From assembly GCA_965230065.1 (NCBI GenBank), contig OZ245942.1, forward strand, positions 558,001 through 622,000: a stretch of 64,000 bases of DNA, read 5' to 3'. The notes below the pieces were generated by a model. The model was not told where the DNA came from. It saw nothing but the letters and a program-made list of their open reading frames with translations, and ran no database searches. This stretch comes from G965230065 sp965230065 (GTDB taxonomy: Bacteria; Bacteroidota; Bacteroidia; Cytophagales; Cyclobacteriaceae). Shown piece after piece: positions 1 to 7,966 of this stretch. Every line of letters begins with the position of its first letter. Within the stretch, counting starts at the first letter, position 1. Made by a program: the position numbers and the translations under genes.

Positions 1-624
1 GCCGCCGTGCAGGCCCAGGAAGATGAACGCCAACGCATTGCCAGCGAACTCCATGATGGACTGGCCCCCATGCTGGCCGCCATCAAGATGAAACTTTATC
101 AGTTTGGTAAAATACATCCTACCTCCAAATCAGGCATCAATGAGGCAAAAAACATGCTTTCAGAAACTATTTCTTCGGTCAGAGCAATTTCACACAATCT
201 GCTCCCTCCTACTATTAGCCGTTCTTCCCTGGATGAAGCCCTGAGTGAATTATGCGAACGTTTTAACAGCACCGATGAAGTGGAAATCAAATACTCAGCC
301 CAGAAAACAAATGGCAGCCTCACCGATGCATTCACAAAACTTTCCATTTATAGAATAGCCCAGGAACTCATCATGAATGCCATGAAACACGGACACCCTA
401 CCCTGATAGAAGTAAAGCTAATGATAGGGCATACCAATCTGCAATTAATCATTCAAGACAACGGGAAAGGTTTTGTATGGGATAAACATGATACTTCTTT
501 TGCCAATAAAGGCATTGGATTACTCAATGTACATAACCGCGTGCGTGTGCTCAATGGTAACATGTATCAGCAGTCTTCCATCATTCAGGGGTGTTGTTTT
601 GTAGTAGACCTTCCGTTAAACTAA
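1..624 (+). CDS. NarL-type sensor histidine kinase, C-terminal part (5' end outside window)
   Basis: The reading frame is open from base 1, so the gene starts upstream and only its last ~207 codons are present. They hold a HisKA_3 dimerisation/phosphoacceptor helix (DERQRIASELHDGL; the His in ELHDGL is the expected phosphorylation site) and a HATPase_c domain with an N-box-like stretch (ELIMNAMKHG) and a G1 box (IQDNGKGF) followed by GIGLLNVHNR. This is the kinase core of the NarX/DegS class, which phosphorylates LuxR-type response regulators. The response regulator gene follows after 10 bp, so the two are very probably one operon and a cognate pair. The sensory domain lies outside the window, so the stimulus cannot be inferred. 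Confidence 0.93.
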   Translation, partial: AAVQAQEDERQRIASELHDGLAPMLAAIKMKLYQFGKIHPTSKSGINEAKNMLSETISSVRAISHNLLPPTISRSSLDEALSELCERFNSTDEVEIKYSAQKTNGSLTDAFTKLSIYRIAQELIMNAMKHGHPTLIEVKLMIGHTNLQLIIQDNGKGFVWDKHDTSFANKGIGLLNVHNRVRVLNGNMYQQSSIIQGCCFVVDLPLN

Positions 625-634
625 AACCTTTTTT

Positions 635-1285
635 ATGAACCTTATTATTGCCGACGATCATCATATTTTCAGAAAAGGCCTGGTTTCCCTGGTTGAGCAA
701 ATTTTTCCTGAAGCCAGCGTCAGGGAAGCTATCAATGGGAAAGAAACCATCTCCCAGGTAAAAGAAGACCCTCCCGATATTATTCTTATGGACCTGGAAA
801 TGCCCGAAATGGATGGTATTGATGCAACTACTTACCTGAACAAGCATTTCCCTGATGTAAAAATTTTGGTACTTACCATGCACGAAAACCACAAGTTTAT
901 CATTCAGATGATTAAGCTTGGTGTTTGCAGCTATATGCTGAAGGGATGCGACGAAGAGGAGGTGGAAACGGCGATCCGTTCGGTATATGAAGACGGATAT
1001 TATTTTAGCAAACGCATGACCGATGCAATGCGAAAAGAACTGACAAGCCAGGGAAAGTTTAAACATGAATTTCGGGAAAGCTCAGACCTTACGGCCCGGG
1101 AGCGTGAAATTCTGTTGCTCATTTGTAAAGAATACACCAACAAAGAGATTGCACAACATTTGTCACTCAGTACCCGAACAGTGGACGGACACCGCAACCG
1201 CCTGCTGGAAAAGTGCAATGCCAAAAACACGGCAGGCCTTATCATTTATGCCATCAAAAATGGGTTGGTAGATGTGTATGAGTAG
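635..1285 (+). CDS. NarL/FixJ-family response regulator (REC + LuxR-type HTH)
   Basis: 216 aa. The N-terminal receiver domain has the acidic pair in ADDHHIF and the phosphoacceptor Asp in MDLEMPEMDG, with the conserved Thr and Lys of REC further on (VLTMHE, MLKG). The C-terminal ~65 residues are a LuxR-type helix-turn-helix (LTAREREILLLI, then NKEIAQHLSLSTRTVDGHR). The length is typical of the NarL/FixJ family. It starts 10 bp after the HisKA_3 kinase gene and is presumably its partner. The target genes are unknown; nothing in the next genes points to a specific regulon. Confidence 0.95.
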   Translation: MNLIIADDHHIFRKGLVSLVEQIFPEASVREAINGKETISQVKEDPPDIILMDLEMPEMDGIDATTYLNKHFPDVKILVLTMHENHKFIIQMIKLGVCSYMLKGCDEEEVETAIRSVYEDGYYFSKRMTDAMRKELTSQGKFKHEFRESSDLTAREREILLLICKEYTNKEIAQHLSLSTRTVDGHRNRLLEKCNAKNTAGLIIYAIKNGLVDVYE

Positions 1286-1312
1286 GTATGTACTGAGCAA
1301 GAAGCTTGAAAG

Positions 1313-1396
1313 TACCCAGGGCCGGAGTCGAACCGGCACGGTGTTGCCACCATTGGTGTTTGAGACCAACGCGTCTACCAATTCCGCCACCTGGGC
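1313..1396 (-). tRNA. tRNA-Leu (anticodon CAA)
   Basis: Read on the minus strand this 84-nt segment folds as a class II tRNA. The acceptor arm is GCCCAGG/CCTGGGT with an A discriminator base. The D-arm region contains TTGGTAGACGCG. The anticodon arm is TTGGT-CTCAAAC-ACCAA with anticodon CAA (reads UUG). A long variable arm and the T arm GCCGGTTCGACTCCGGC follow. No CCA is encoded (the next bases are CTT). It sits alone between the response regulator and the SAM hydrolase gene. Confidence 0.96.
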
Positions 1397-1465
1397 ATTT
1401 GTGTGTTGGGTGTGGTAGTTAAAAGTGAGTGCAAACCTATTCAAAGATTTAATATTTTGCAATAC

Positions 1466-2227
1466 TCAACCGAAATGTATATGCACACTGCTGTCATAAT
1501 CTAACCCCAGCAGTTCGCTGGCATTGCCGCTGTTGATACCTATTTCTAACAACCCCAGGCTGTTGAACAGGATAAAACAATCCCCGTAATCGGTTTCCCG
1601 ATACGACTGGTGTACAAGGTCAAACGTCTCTCTTCCAAAAACCACTCTGTAATTGCTGTTGCTATTCAGTGTATTGAAAGTTTGTTTATCAATATTGGTA
1701 ATTAAGTTGCCATAGCCATCAACTTGTACTACGTTTCCTGAAATTTGGGTTTTGGTTACCTTCAACTGCCGTGGCAGTATTCTATTGAATTTTTCGGTAG
1801 GTTTTCCCACTGCTGTAAGCGAACTGCCTTGCGCAATGGAAACAGCCACAGGTGCAAAAATATCTTTTGCCGGAAATGTGGACGGTGAAGAAGGAAGCCG
1901 CACAATTTCTTCCGGCTCATGTTCACTTATCAGGCCCAGCAACCCGTTATCAGTACCCACAAAGTAATGACCTTCCAAACGAAGGGCAATGTAGGGTTCG
2001 CGCACCCGGGCTACCGAGTTCACTGCCACCATATGTACGGTATTTTCAGGAAAGTCGCTAAACACCGATTTCAATACAAAAGAACCATGCGCAATGTTAA
2101 AATGTTCTATTTGATGAGAAATATCAATAATATCAATTTGGGTATCCAGGGTGTAAATCTTTGCTTTTACTGCTGCCACATAATGATCCCTGCAACCAAA
2201 ATCTGAAAGAAAAGTGATGAGCGGCAT
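1466..2227 (-). CDS. SAM hydroxide adenosyltransferase (DUF62 / SAM hydrolase family)
   Basis: 253 aa. The protein opens with the family signature TFLSDFGCRDHYVAAVKAKI and continues with DISHQIEHFNIAHGSFVL, the hallmark of the DUF62/SAM_HAT family, which cleaves S-adenosylmethionine to adenosine and methionine using water. The C-terminal half carries the second conserved block (VVQVDGYGNLITNI). The length matches the family (about 250-280 aa). It is a cytosolic enzyme with no signal peptide. The gene stands alone and diverges from phoH. Its physiological role is poorly defined; I infer SAM turnover only from the family. Confidence 0.92.
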   Translation of the reverse strand: MPLITFLSDFGCRDHYVAAVKAKIYTLDTQIDIIDISHQIEHFNIAHGSFVLKSVFSDFPENTVHMVAVNSVARVREPYIALRLEGHYFVGTDNGLLGLISEHEPEEIVRLPSSPSTFPAKDIFAPVAVSIAQGSSLTAVGKPTEKFNRILPRQLKVTKTQISGNVVQVDGYGNLITNIDKQTFNTLNSNSNYRVVFGRETFDLVHQSYRETDYGDCFILFNSLGLLEIGINSGNASELLGLDYDSSVHIHFG

Positions 2228-2333
2228 AGAAACAAAGTAAATATTTTTTTAAATTTATAAAACAAAAGTAGGTATTTTAGCCGTTAGAAAACGTAACAAT
2301 AATCCAATAATTTTAAACTGTAAACTGGTACAT

Positions 2334-3278
2334 TTGGTAGAAAAAGTAATTACACTAGAAAATGTTTCCCTGACCGATTTTCTGGGAGTAGAAAACAAAA
2401 ATATCAAAGAGGTAGCGGAAGCATTCCCTGAGAGCAAGATTGTATCCAGAGGGAACGAAATACGTATTAAAGGCACCCCTCCCGAAATACTCAAAATCAA
2501 TGACATTCTTAATTCTTTGCTGCAACATTATCATAAATATGGAAAAGTAACCCACGATAATGTCCAAAACTACCTGAAAGAAAACCAGGCTGCCCTGGAA
2601 GAAGGACACAGCAATGTGTTGTTGTATGGCACCAAAGGGGTGATTGTGAAGCCCAAGACACCGAATCAGAAACGATTGGTAGAAGAAGCGCAAAATAATG
2701 ACCTCACCTTTGCCATGGGGCCGGCAGGTACCGGAAAAACCTACATTTCTGTAGCCCTGGCCGTGCGCGCTTTGAAAAACAAGGAAGTTAAGAAAATCAT
2801 TATCACCCGCCCGGCGGTAGAATCGGGCGAAAACCTGGGCTTTTTACCAGGCGACCTCAAAGAAAAAATCGCACCTTACCTGCGTCCTATTTACGATGCT
2901 TTATACGATATGGTGCCTGCCGAAAAGCTGAAATTTTACGAAGAAAATAATGTAATTGAAATAGCACCCCTGGCCTATATGCGGGGACGTACCCTGCCCA
3001 ATGCCTTCATTTTACTGGATGAGGCACAAAACACCACCCCCATGCAAATGAAGATGTTCCTCACACGCATGGGCCCACAATCAAAGATGATTATTACAGG
3101 TGATGGTTCTCAGGTAGATTTGCCCCGCAACCAAAAATCAGGTTTTCTCGATGCAGTCGGACTCCTCCGCAATATCAAAGGAATTGGCTTTGTAGAGCTC
3201 AACGATGCCGATGTGGTGCGCCACAAAATTGTGAAAGACATCATCACAGCTTACGAACTGAAAGAAGGAAAGAAATAA
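2334..3278 (+). CDS. phoH: PhoH family ATPase
   Basis: 314 aa. It has an N-terminal KH-like region (about residues 1-100) and then the PhoH ATPase core, with Walker A GPAGTGKTY, Walker B FILLDEAQN and the arginine-rich motif RGRTLPNAF. PhoH/YbeZ-type proteins are cytosolic ATPases linked to RNA metabolism and ribosome quality control. The start used is TTG; this N-terminus (VEKVITLENVSL) looks like that of relatives, and no ATG occurs earlier in frame nearby. A GNAT gene follows after 9 bp, suggesting cotranscription. Confidence 0.95.
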   Translation: MVEKVITLENVSLTDFLGVENKNIKEVAEAFPESKIVSRGNEIRIKGTPPEILKINDILNSLLQHYHKYGKVTHDNVQNYLKENQAALEEGHSNVLLYGTKGVIVKPKTPNQKRLVEEAQNNDLTFAMGPAGTGKTYISVALAVRALKNKEVKKIIITRPAVESGENLGFLPGDLKEKIAPYLRPIYDALYDMVPAEKLKFYEENNVIEIAPLAYMRGRTLPNAFILLDEAQNTTPMQMKMFLTRMGPQSKMIITGDGSQVDLPRNQKSGFLDAVGLLRNIKGIGFVELNDADVVRHKIVKDIITAYELKEGKK

Positions 3279-3287
3279 TAACAACGC

Positions 3288-3722
3288 TTGTTTGAAGTAA
3301 AAAAAATATCACATCCCGAAGCTTTGCAGCAGGCCTTTGCCATTCGAAAAGAAGTATTTATCAATGAGCAAGGCGTAACTGAACCGGATGAGTTTGATGT
3401 GTTTGACCTTACCAGCGCACAGTTTTTGGCCTATGATGATGCCGGAAAGGCATGTGGTACTGCCCGGTGGCGAAAAACCGAAAATGGTATCAAATTAGAA
3501 CGATTTGCTGTACTGAAACCTTACCGGAGCAAAGGCGTGGGCGCACAGTTGCTTCAGTCAGTGCTAAAAGACATCACCCAATACGCCGACCTGCTCGACC
3601 TCACCATCTACCTGCATTCCCAGGAAGCTGCCGTAGGTTTTTATGAAAATTATGGTTTTCAAAAAGCTGGTGACCTATTTTATGAATGCGATATTCCGCA
3701 CTATAAAATGGTGAAAGAATAA
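3288..3722 (+). CDS. GNAT family N-acetyltransferase (ElaA-like)
   Basis: 144 aa, with a likely TTG start 9 bp after phoH. The sequence shows GNAT motif A (LERFAVLKPYRSKGVGAQLL, acetyl-CoA pyrophosphate loop R-x-x-G-V-G) and the motif B end (YENYGFQKAGD). The N-terminal AFAIRKEVFINEQGV is typical of the YjcF/ElaA subgroup. The acetyl acceptor is not predictable. Cytosolic, probably cotranscribed with phoH. Confidence 0.9.
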   Translation: MFEVKKISHPEALQQAFAIRKEVFINEQGVTEPDEFDVFDLTSAQFLAYDDAGKACGTARWRKTENGIKLERFAVLKPYRSKGVGAQLLQSVLKDITQYADLLDLTIYLHSQEAAVGFYENYGFQKAGDLFYECDIPHYKMVKE

Positions 3723-3773
3723 GTACTTTTTATCCTCTCACGAGCCCCCTATCTCTTAGTTGCTGATAAGGCA

Positions 3774-4157
3774 TTATTGCACCCGATCAGCACTCACATC
3801 AAAATTGCCAAAATTGGAAGTAATCTTTCCTGAGAAGGTATCCCCTTCAAAGGTTCCATTCAGGTTAAAAGTAGCGCCTTCTATATTAAAAGTAGAGTTC
3901 AGCGCATTGCCTTCCAGGATTACATCCCGCATCGGAATGGTTCCGTATTCAGAGGTTTGAAAGTTACCCGAATACCCGTTCCCTTCTTTGGCAATCACCA
4001 TTTTTCCGTTAGAATCTCCGTTGGGCGTATTCTTCACAACATATTCCCAGATACCAGAGGGGCTGTATGCCGTCTTGCTGGCAGCACAACCAGCCAGCAA
4101 GCCCAGACCTAAAAACAAGGTAAAAACCCAGGCAAACTTGTTGTTTTGCTTTTTCAT
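3774..4157 (-). CDS. small predicted lipoprotein of unknown function
   Basis: 127 aa with a lipoprotein signal: basic MKKQNNK, a hydrophobic stretch, and lipobox LLAGC, with the modified Cys at about residue 24. The mature part is rich in Gly, Asn, Thr and Phe with alternating beta-type segments (TFNLNGTFEGDTFSGKI), suggesting a small beta-sandwich or half-barrel. I do not recognise a named family. It is convergent with the GNAT gene and divergent from the ArsR regulator. Confidence 0.82.
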   Translation of the reverse strand: MKKQNNKFAWVFTLFLGLGLLAGCAASKTAYSPSGIWEYVVKNTPNGDSNGKMVIAKEGNGYSGNFQTSEYGTIPMRDVILEGNALNSTFNIEGATFNLNGTFEGDTFSGKITSNFGNFDVSADRVQ

Positions 4158-4245
4158 GGAAAGTTAGTTTATGGTTTTACTTCCTAATCTTACAAATAAC
4201 TTTCCCTTATGTGCAAATTTTAATATAAAAAAATATTTAATGAAT

Positions 4246-4257
4246 ATATGAACATAT
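4246..4257 (+). promoter_or_regulatory. candidate ArsR-type operator ATATG-AA-CATAT
   Basis: A perfect 5+2+5 palindrome (ATATG AA CATAT) lies 26 bp before the ArsR-family start codon, and a second overlapping symmetry (ATGAA-N6-TTCAT, 4248-4263) covers the same place. Short A/T-rich palindromes next to the start are usual for ArsR/SmtB repressors. The position fits autoregulation of the sulfur locus. Binding is inferred from position and symmetry only. Confidence 0.4.
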
Positions 4258-4282
4258 TTTCATTTGTTCCGTATCTAATGAT

Positions 4283-4585
4283 ATGGAAACAACACTGAGC
4301 ATAGAAAAGCTGGAAAAAGTAGCCTTTATTTTAAAAACCATTGCGCACCCTTTGCGATTGGGCACGGTAGATTTATTAACACACTACGACCGCCTCTCGG
4401 TAAATGAAATTTGTGAGAAACTGAAAGCCGAACAATCGCTGGTTTCGCACCACCTCAGCAACATGAAACTGAAAGGCATTTTGGGCAGTACCCGGGAAGG
4501 CAAAAACATTTATTACTTCCTGAAAATGAAAGAAGTGGTGAAGGTGATCGAGTGTATGGAAAGTTGTGAAGCAATCCCCGGTTAA
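4283..4585 (+). CDS. ArsR/SmtB-family regulator with cysteine pair, probable sulfur-stress sensor
   Basis: 100 aa winged-helix repressor. It has LKTIAHPLRLGTVDLL (typical ArsR helix 2), the recognition segment AEQSLVSHHLSNMK and the wing STREGKNIYYFL. It carries three cysteines: Cys44 in the helix-3 segment VNEICEKL, and Cys91 and Cys95 at the C-terminal helix (ECMESC). Persulfide sensors of this family (BigR, SqrR) use one Cys near helix 2 and one in the last helix; here the first Cys is displaced to helix 3. The downstream genes (sulfite/sulfur exporter, persulfide-dioxygenase-like enzyme, thioredoxin, YeeE/YedE) support a reactive-sulfur role. A metal-sensing role is the alternative. Confidence 0.9.
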   Translation: METTLSIEKLEKVAFILKTIAHPLRLGTVDLLTHYDRLSVNEICEKLKAEQSLVSHHLSNMKLKGILGSTREGKNIYYFLKMKEVVKVIECMESCEAIPG

Positions 4586-4586
4586 A

Positions 4587-4712
4587 TCCTAAGCTCTAAA
4601 TCTAAAACAATATCAAATTTCTAAGCCAAAAATTTCAAACCATTTGAGATTTTGAAATTTATATTTTGAGCTTGTTTAGGATTTAGAAATTAGTGCTTAG
4701 AGCTAAAAAAAC
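4587..4712 (+). repeat. A/T-rich imperfect palindrome of short repeated words
   Basis: This stretch fills the gap between the ArsR gene and the TauE gene. The left arm is made of TCCTAA, CTCTAAA, TTTCTAA and AATTTCAAA words and the right arm of their reverse complements (TTTGAAATTT, TTTAGGATTTAG, TTAGAGCT). Exact pairs include AGCTCTAA (4592-4599) with TTAGAGCT (4697-4704). A second element of the same vocabulary is at 38181-38345. No coding potential is seen. It may form a long hairpin in the operon mRNA. Confidence 0.7.
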
Positions 4713-4720
4713 AATAAAAA

Positions 4721-5530
4721 ATGAGTTTGCTTGAAATATTAGGTTTTATAGGAGCTGCATTCATCGGTATAGCACTCGGCCTCATCGGAGGGGGTGGGTC
4801 TATCCTTACCGTACCCGTGATGGTATACCTGATGGGAATAAATCCGGTGCTTTCCACGGCTTACTCTTTATTTATTGTGGGAATAAGTGCATTGGTAGGC
4901 GCCATTCAAAATATGCAGAAAGGGCTGGTATGCTACAAAACGGCTTTATTCTTTGCCATTCCTTCGTTTATTGCGGTATACCTCACCCGAAGGTTTTTGC
5001 TGCCTTCCATTCCGGAAACGCTCTTCATCTGGGAATCTTTTACCCTGACAAAGCCCATTGCACTGATGATATTTTTCGGTATCATCATGCTGGTGGCTGC
5101 CATTCCTATGATTCTCCCTAAATATGACCTTTCAAATAAAAATGCCAGGAACATTCATTTCAAAAACCTGGTGATTGTATTGGAGGGCGTGGTGGTAGGA
5201 GTGCTCACCGGCATTGTGGGGGCAGGCGGAGGATTTTTAATCATTCCGGCACTGGTATTGCTGGCACGCCTGCCCATGAAACTGGCCATCGGCACCTCTC
5301 TGCTCATTATTGCTACCAAATCGCTCATCGGTTTTTTGGGCGACCTAAGTACGCAACCGTCTATTGATTGGGCTTTTTTGCTCCTTTTTACCGGACTGGC
5401 AACCGCAGGCATCTTTATGGGTTCTTACCTTTCTAACTTTATTGAAGGGCACAAACTCAAAAGAGGTTTCGGCTGGTTTGTACTCATTATGGGTATTTTA
5501 ATCATTATTCAAGAAATATTTTTACACTGA
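4721..5530 (+). CDS. TauE/SafE family sulfite/sulfur-compound exporter
   Basis: 269 aa integral membrane protein with about eight hydrophobic segments arranged as two related halves. Both halves carry the glycine-rich TauE/SafE signature (GLIGGGGSILTVPV near residue 22; GIVGAGGGFLIIPAL near residue 164). The family moves sulfite, sulfoacetate or other organosulfur anions across the inner membrane. Its place between the ArsR-type regulator and the MBL/rhodanese gene (14 bp upstream of the latter) suggests export of sulfite or a related product of persulfide oxidation. Confidence 0.93.
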   Translation: MSLLEILGFIGAAFIGIALGLIGGGGSILTVPVMVYLMGINPVLSTAYSLFIVGISALVGAIQNMQKGLVCYKTALFFAIPSFIAVYLTRRFLLPSIPETLFIWESFTLTKPIALMIFFGIIMLVAAIPMILPKYDLSNKNARNIHFKNLVIVLEGVVVGVLTGIVGAGGGFLIIPALVLLARLPMKLAIGTSLLIIATKSLIGFLGDLSTQPSIDWAFLLLFTGLATAGIFMGSYLSNFIEGHKLKRGFGWFVLIMGILIIIQEIFLH

Positions 5531-5544
5531 TAAAACTTAAATCA

Positions 5545-6882
5545 ATGAAAGTAGAACAATTTTATGATAAAGCACTGGCACATGGTTCGTATGCCATCGT
5601 GAGCGAAAATGAAGTGGCACTGGTAGACCCAGGTCGTGATCCAAAACCCTATCTGGAGTTTGCAGCAAAGCACAATGCCAAAATCGTAGCAGTTTTTGAA
5701 ACGCACCCCCATGCCGACTTTGCCAGCAGCCACCTTGAATTCCATAAAAAACACGGGGCAACCATCTATATCAATCCAAAGGTAGGCGTTGCCTATCCCC
5801 ACAAACCAATGGAAGATGGAGACAAAGTCACCTTTGGAAAAGTAAGCATGAAAGCATTATTTACCCCCGGTCACTCACCCGATCACAACTCATATCTATT
5901 GATAGATGAAAATGGCCAGCCACACTCTGTTTATACCGGAGATTCCTTGTTTGTAGGTGATGTGGGCCGCCCTGATTTGCGGGAAGGCGCAGGTAACATA
6001 CATGCAACACGGCAAGAACTGGCGCAGATGATGTACAAAACTGTGCAGGAAGTGTACAAACCACTACAGGACGACATACTGGTGTACCCGGCCCACGGTG
6101 CCGGTTCGCTTTGCGGAAAAAATATGAGTACCGACACATTTAGTACGCTTGGGCGGGAAAAAGCAGAAAACTGGGCTTTTCAGGTAAAAAATGAAGACGC
6201 TTTTGTCAATAATTTACTGGAAGATCAGCCTTTCGTTCCCAAATATTTTCCCCATGATGTGGAAATAAACCGGGAAGGTGTAGCCCCCATGAAAGAGAGC
6301 ATTCAGGCTGTGCCCCGCCTGGACAAAACCTCAGACTTGGATAATTCTATTTTAGCAATAGACACCCGTCCGGAAGACGTTTTCAAGAAAGGGCATCTGG
6401 AAGGTGCCATTAATATTCAGGATGGGGGCAAATTTGAAACCTGGCTAGGCTCTATTGTGGCCCCCGATGAAAAATTTTACCTGATTGCTGAAACAGAAGG
6501 CAAGCTGGAAGAAATGATAATAAAAACAGCCAAAATCGGGTACGAAAAAAATATTGCAGGAGCCCTGCTCAATCCGGATAAAGCTGCTACCACTGCACCT
6601 GCATTAGATATACATGAGTTTACAGCCCGTCCAGAGGCTTTCACTGTGATTGACATCAGGAACAAAAACGAAGTTGCAGCAGGTAAGTTTTTTGAAGAAA
6701 GTATTAACATTCCGTTGCCAGAACTACGGGAGAAAGCAGGTAAAATAAAAACAGAAAAACCCATTGTAGTACATTGTGCAGGCGGTTACCGCTCGGCAGC
6801 CGGTGCCAGCATCCTCCAGAAAAAACTGCACAGCACTACCAAAGTATATGATTTAGGAGAAGATATTGAAAAATTTAAGTAA
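5545..6882 (+). CDS. MBL-fold persulfide-dioxygenase-like protein with two rhodanese domains
   Basis: 445 aa. The N-terminal ~240 residues are a metallo-beta-lactamase fold with His54/His56/Asp58 (THPHADF), His110 (FTPGHSPDH) and Asp133 (YTGDSLFVGD): the 2-His/1-Asp iron set of ETHE1-type persulfide dioxygenases is present, while the usual His after Asp58 is Phe59. Two rhodanese domains follow. The first (IDTRPEDVFKKGHLEGAI) lacks a catalytic Cys; the second has Cys411 in VHCAGGYRS. Family knowledge says such fusions oxidise glutathione- or low-molecular-weight persulfide to sulfite and move sulfane sulfur. Cytosolic; part of the run 4283-8380. Confidence 0.92.
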   Translation: MKVEQFYDKALAHGSYAIVSENEVALVDPGRDPKPYLEFAAKHNAKIVAVFETHPHADFASSHLEFHKKHGATIYINPKVGVAYPHKPMEDGDKVTFGKVSMKALFTPGHSPDHNSYLLIDENGQPHSVYTGDSLFVGDVGRPDLREGAGNIHATRQELAQMMYKTVQEVYKPLQDDILVYPAHGAGSLCGKNMSTDTFSTLGREKAENWAFQVKNEDAFVNNLLEDQPFVPKYFPHDVEINREGVAPMKESIQAVPRLDKTSDLDNSILAIDTRPEDVFKKGHLEGAINIQDGGKFETWLGSIVAPDEKFYLIAETEGKLEEMIIKTAKIGYEKNIAGALLNPDKAATTAPALDIHEFTARPEAFTVIDIRNKNEVAAGKFFEESINIPLPELREKAGKIKTEKPIVVHCAGGYRSAAGASILQKKLHSTTKVYDLGEDIEKFK

Positions 6883-6886
6883 AGCG

Positions 6887-6937
6887 TAATCGGTCTGACC
6901 GCTCTTGTGCTTCTGCATATAGCTGTCTAACCGATTA
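6887..6937 (+). repeat. inverted repeat between the MBL/rhodanese and thioredoxin genes
   Basis: A perfect 8-bp inverted repeat, TAATCGGT (6887-6894) and ACCGATTA (6930-6937), encloses 35 nt. It begins 4 nt after the stop codon and ends 15 nt before the thioredoxin start. No T-run follows, so it is unlikely to be an intrinsic terminator; an mRNA processing or stability element is possible. Confidence 0.35.
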
Positions 6938-6951
6938 GAAAGATAAATATC

Positions 6952-7248
6952 ATGAGCAAATTCAAAGAAATAATCAATAGCGATACACCCGTGCTGGTAG
7001 ATTTTTACGCTACCTGGTGCGGCCCGTGTAAAATGATAACGCCTATTTTAGAAGAACTAGCCAAAGAAGTAAAAGGCAAAGCCAAAATTATCAAAGTAGA
7101 CGTGGATAAAAACCCCCAGGCTGCCCGGCAATATGGCATCCGGGGCGTGCCTACCATGATTCTGTTTAAAAATGGCGATATAAAATGGCGTAACTCAGGC
7201 GTAATGCAGTCTGCCCAACTCAAACAAGTAATAGAACAACATGCATAG
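6952..7248 (+). CDS. thioredoxin
   Basis: 98 aa. The redox motif TWCGPCK (Cys23, Cys26) and the cis-proline segment RGVPTMILF place it in the classical thioredoxin family at normal length. Disulfide/persulfide reductase in the cytosol. Because it lies inside the sulfur locus it may reduce persulfides or recycle the rhodanese rather than act as the main housekeeping thioredoxin; that is inference from context. Confidence 0.95.
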   Translation: MSKFKEIINSDTPVLVDFYATWCGPCKMITPILEELAKEVKGKAKIIKVDVDKNPQAARQYGIRGVPTMILFKNGDIKWRNSGVMQSAQLKQVIEQHA

Positions 7249-7290
7249 TAAAGTGAATTTATTTTTCAGCCAAAGTAACTTAGAAATAAA

Positions 7291-7866
7291 ATGAATAATA
7301 TAATTTCCCTCTTACAGCAGCCCTGGCCCTGGTATGTGGCCGGGCCGCTGATAAGTTTAATTTTGTTTACCATGCTTTTTTTTGGAAAAACCTTCGGTAT
7401 TTCCTCCACCTTCCGGGCTACTTGTGCTATGGTAGGGGCAGGTAAGCTAAGCCCTTTTTTTCGTCTTAATTGGCGCGAACAAATTTGGAACATAGTATTT
7501 GTTATTGGAACGCTCCTGGGCGGTTATGTAGCCGCCACCTGGCTGCAAAGCCCCGAAGCCATTAATTTAAACCCGGAAACTGTAGCAAATCTGCAGGAAT
7601 TGGGGATAGAAGCTCCGGGAAAAGATTACCTGCCTTCGGACATATTCAGTTGGAACACTTTATTTTCACTGAAAGGGCTTGTCATGCTCGTTGGTGGGGG
7701 ATTTTTGGTAGGCTTTGGTACCCGCTACGCCAATGGTTGTACCTCCGGCCATGCCATCAGCGGATTGAGCAATCTTCAGTTGCCTTCTTTGGTTGCTGTA
7801 ATAGGCTTCTTCATCGGTGGCCTCATCATGACATTCGGAGTTCTCCCTTATCTTCTAACCTGGTAA
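7291..7866 (+). CDS. YeeE/YedE family membrane protein, N-terminal half type
   Basis: 191 aa membrane protein with four to five hydrophobic segments. It has the family motif with a conserved Cys, RYANGCTSGHAISGL, and an earlier Cys in FRATCAMVGAGKL. In full-length YeeE/TsuA these cysteines relay thiosulfate through the membrane. Here the transporter is split: this gene and 7967-8380 correspond to the two halves, as in the PmpA/PmpB-like pairs known from many bacteria. Sulfur-compound import is the likely role. Confidence 0.9.
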   Translation: MNNIISLLQQPWPWYVAGPLISLILFTMLFFGKTFGISSTFRATCAMVGAGKLSPFFRLNWREQIWNIVFVIGTLLGGYVAATWLQSPEAINLNPETVANLQELGIEAPGKDYLPSDIFSWNTLFSLKGLVMLVGGGFLVGFGTRYANGCTSGHAISGLSNLQLPSLVAVIGFFIGGLIMTFGVLPYLLTW

Positions 7867-7868
7867 TT

Positions 7869-7952
7869 TCTGGATGCTGGTTGCTGAACTCTGGTTGCTA
7901 GGTTCTGGATAATTTAGCATCCAGAAACCCAGTATCCAGAGTCCAGCATCCA
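7869..7952 (+). repeat. word-based palindrome, CTGGATGCTGG type
   Basis: The gap between the two YeeE/YedE genes is filled by CTGGATGCTGG, CTGGTTGCTAGG and TCTGGAT words, followed by their complements (CATCCAGAAACC, CAGTATCCAGAGTCCAGCATCCA). TGGATGCTGG (7871-7880) pairs exactly with CCAGCATCCA (7943-7952). The same vocabulary recurs at 34222-34305. No start codon or protein is supported inside. Confidence 0.7.
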
Positions 7953-7966
7953 AAAACAAAAAAAAC

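Noticed and set aside
6887..6937. Hairpin after the MBL/rhodanese gene as an intrinsic terminator
   Set aside because: The 35-nt loop and absence of a T-run argue against termination; kept only as an inverted repeat.
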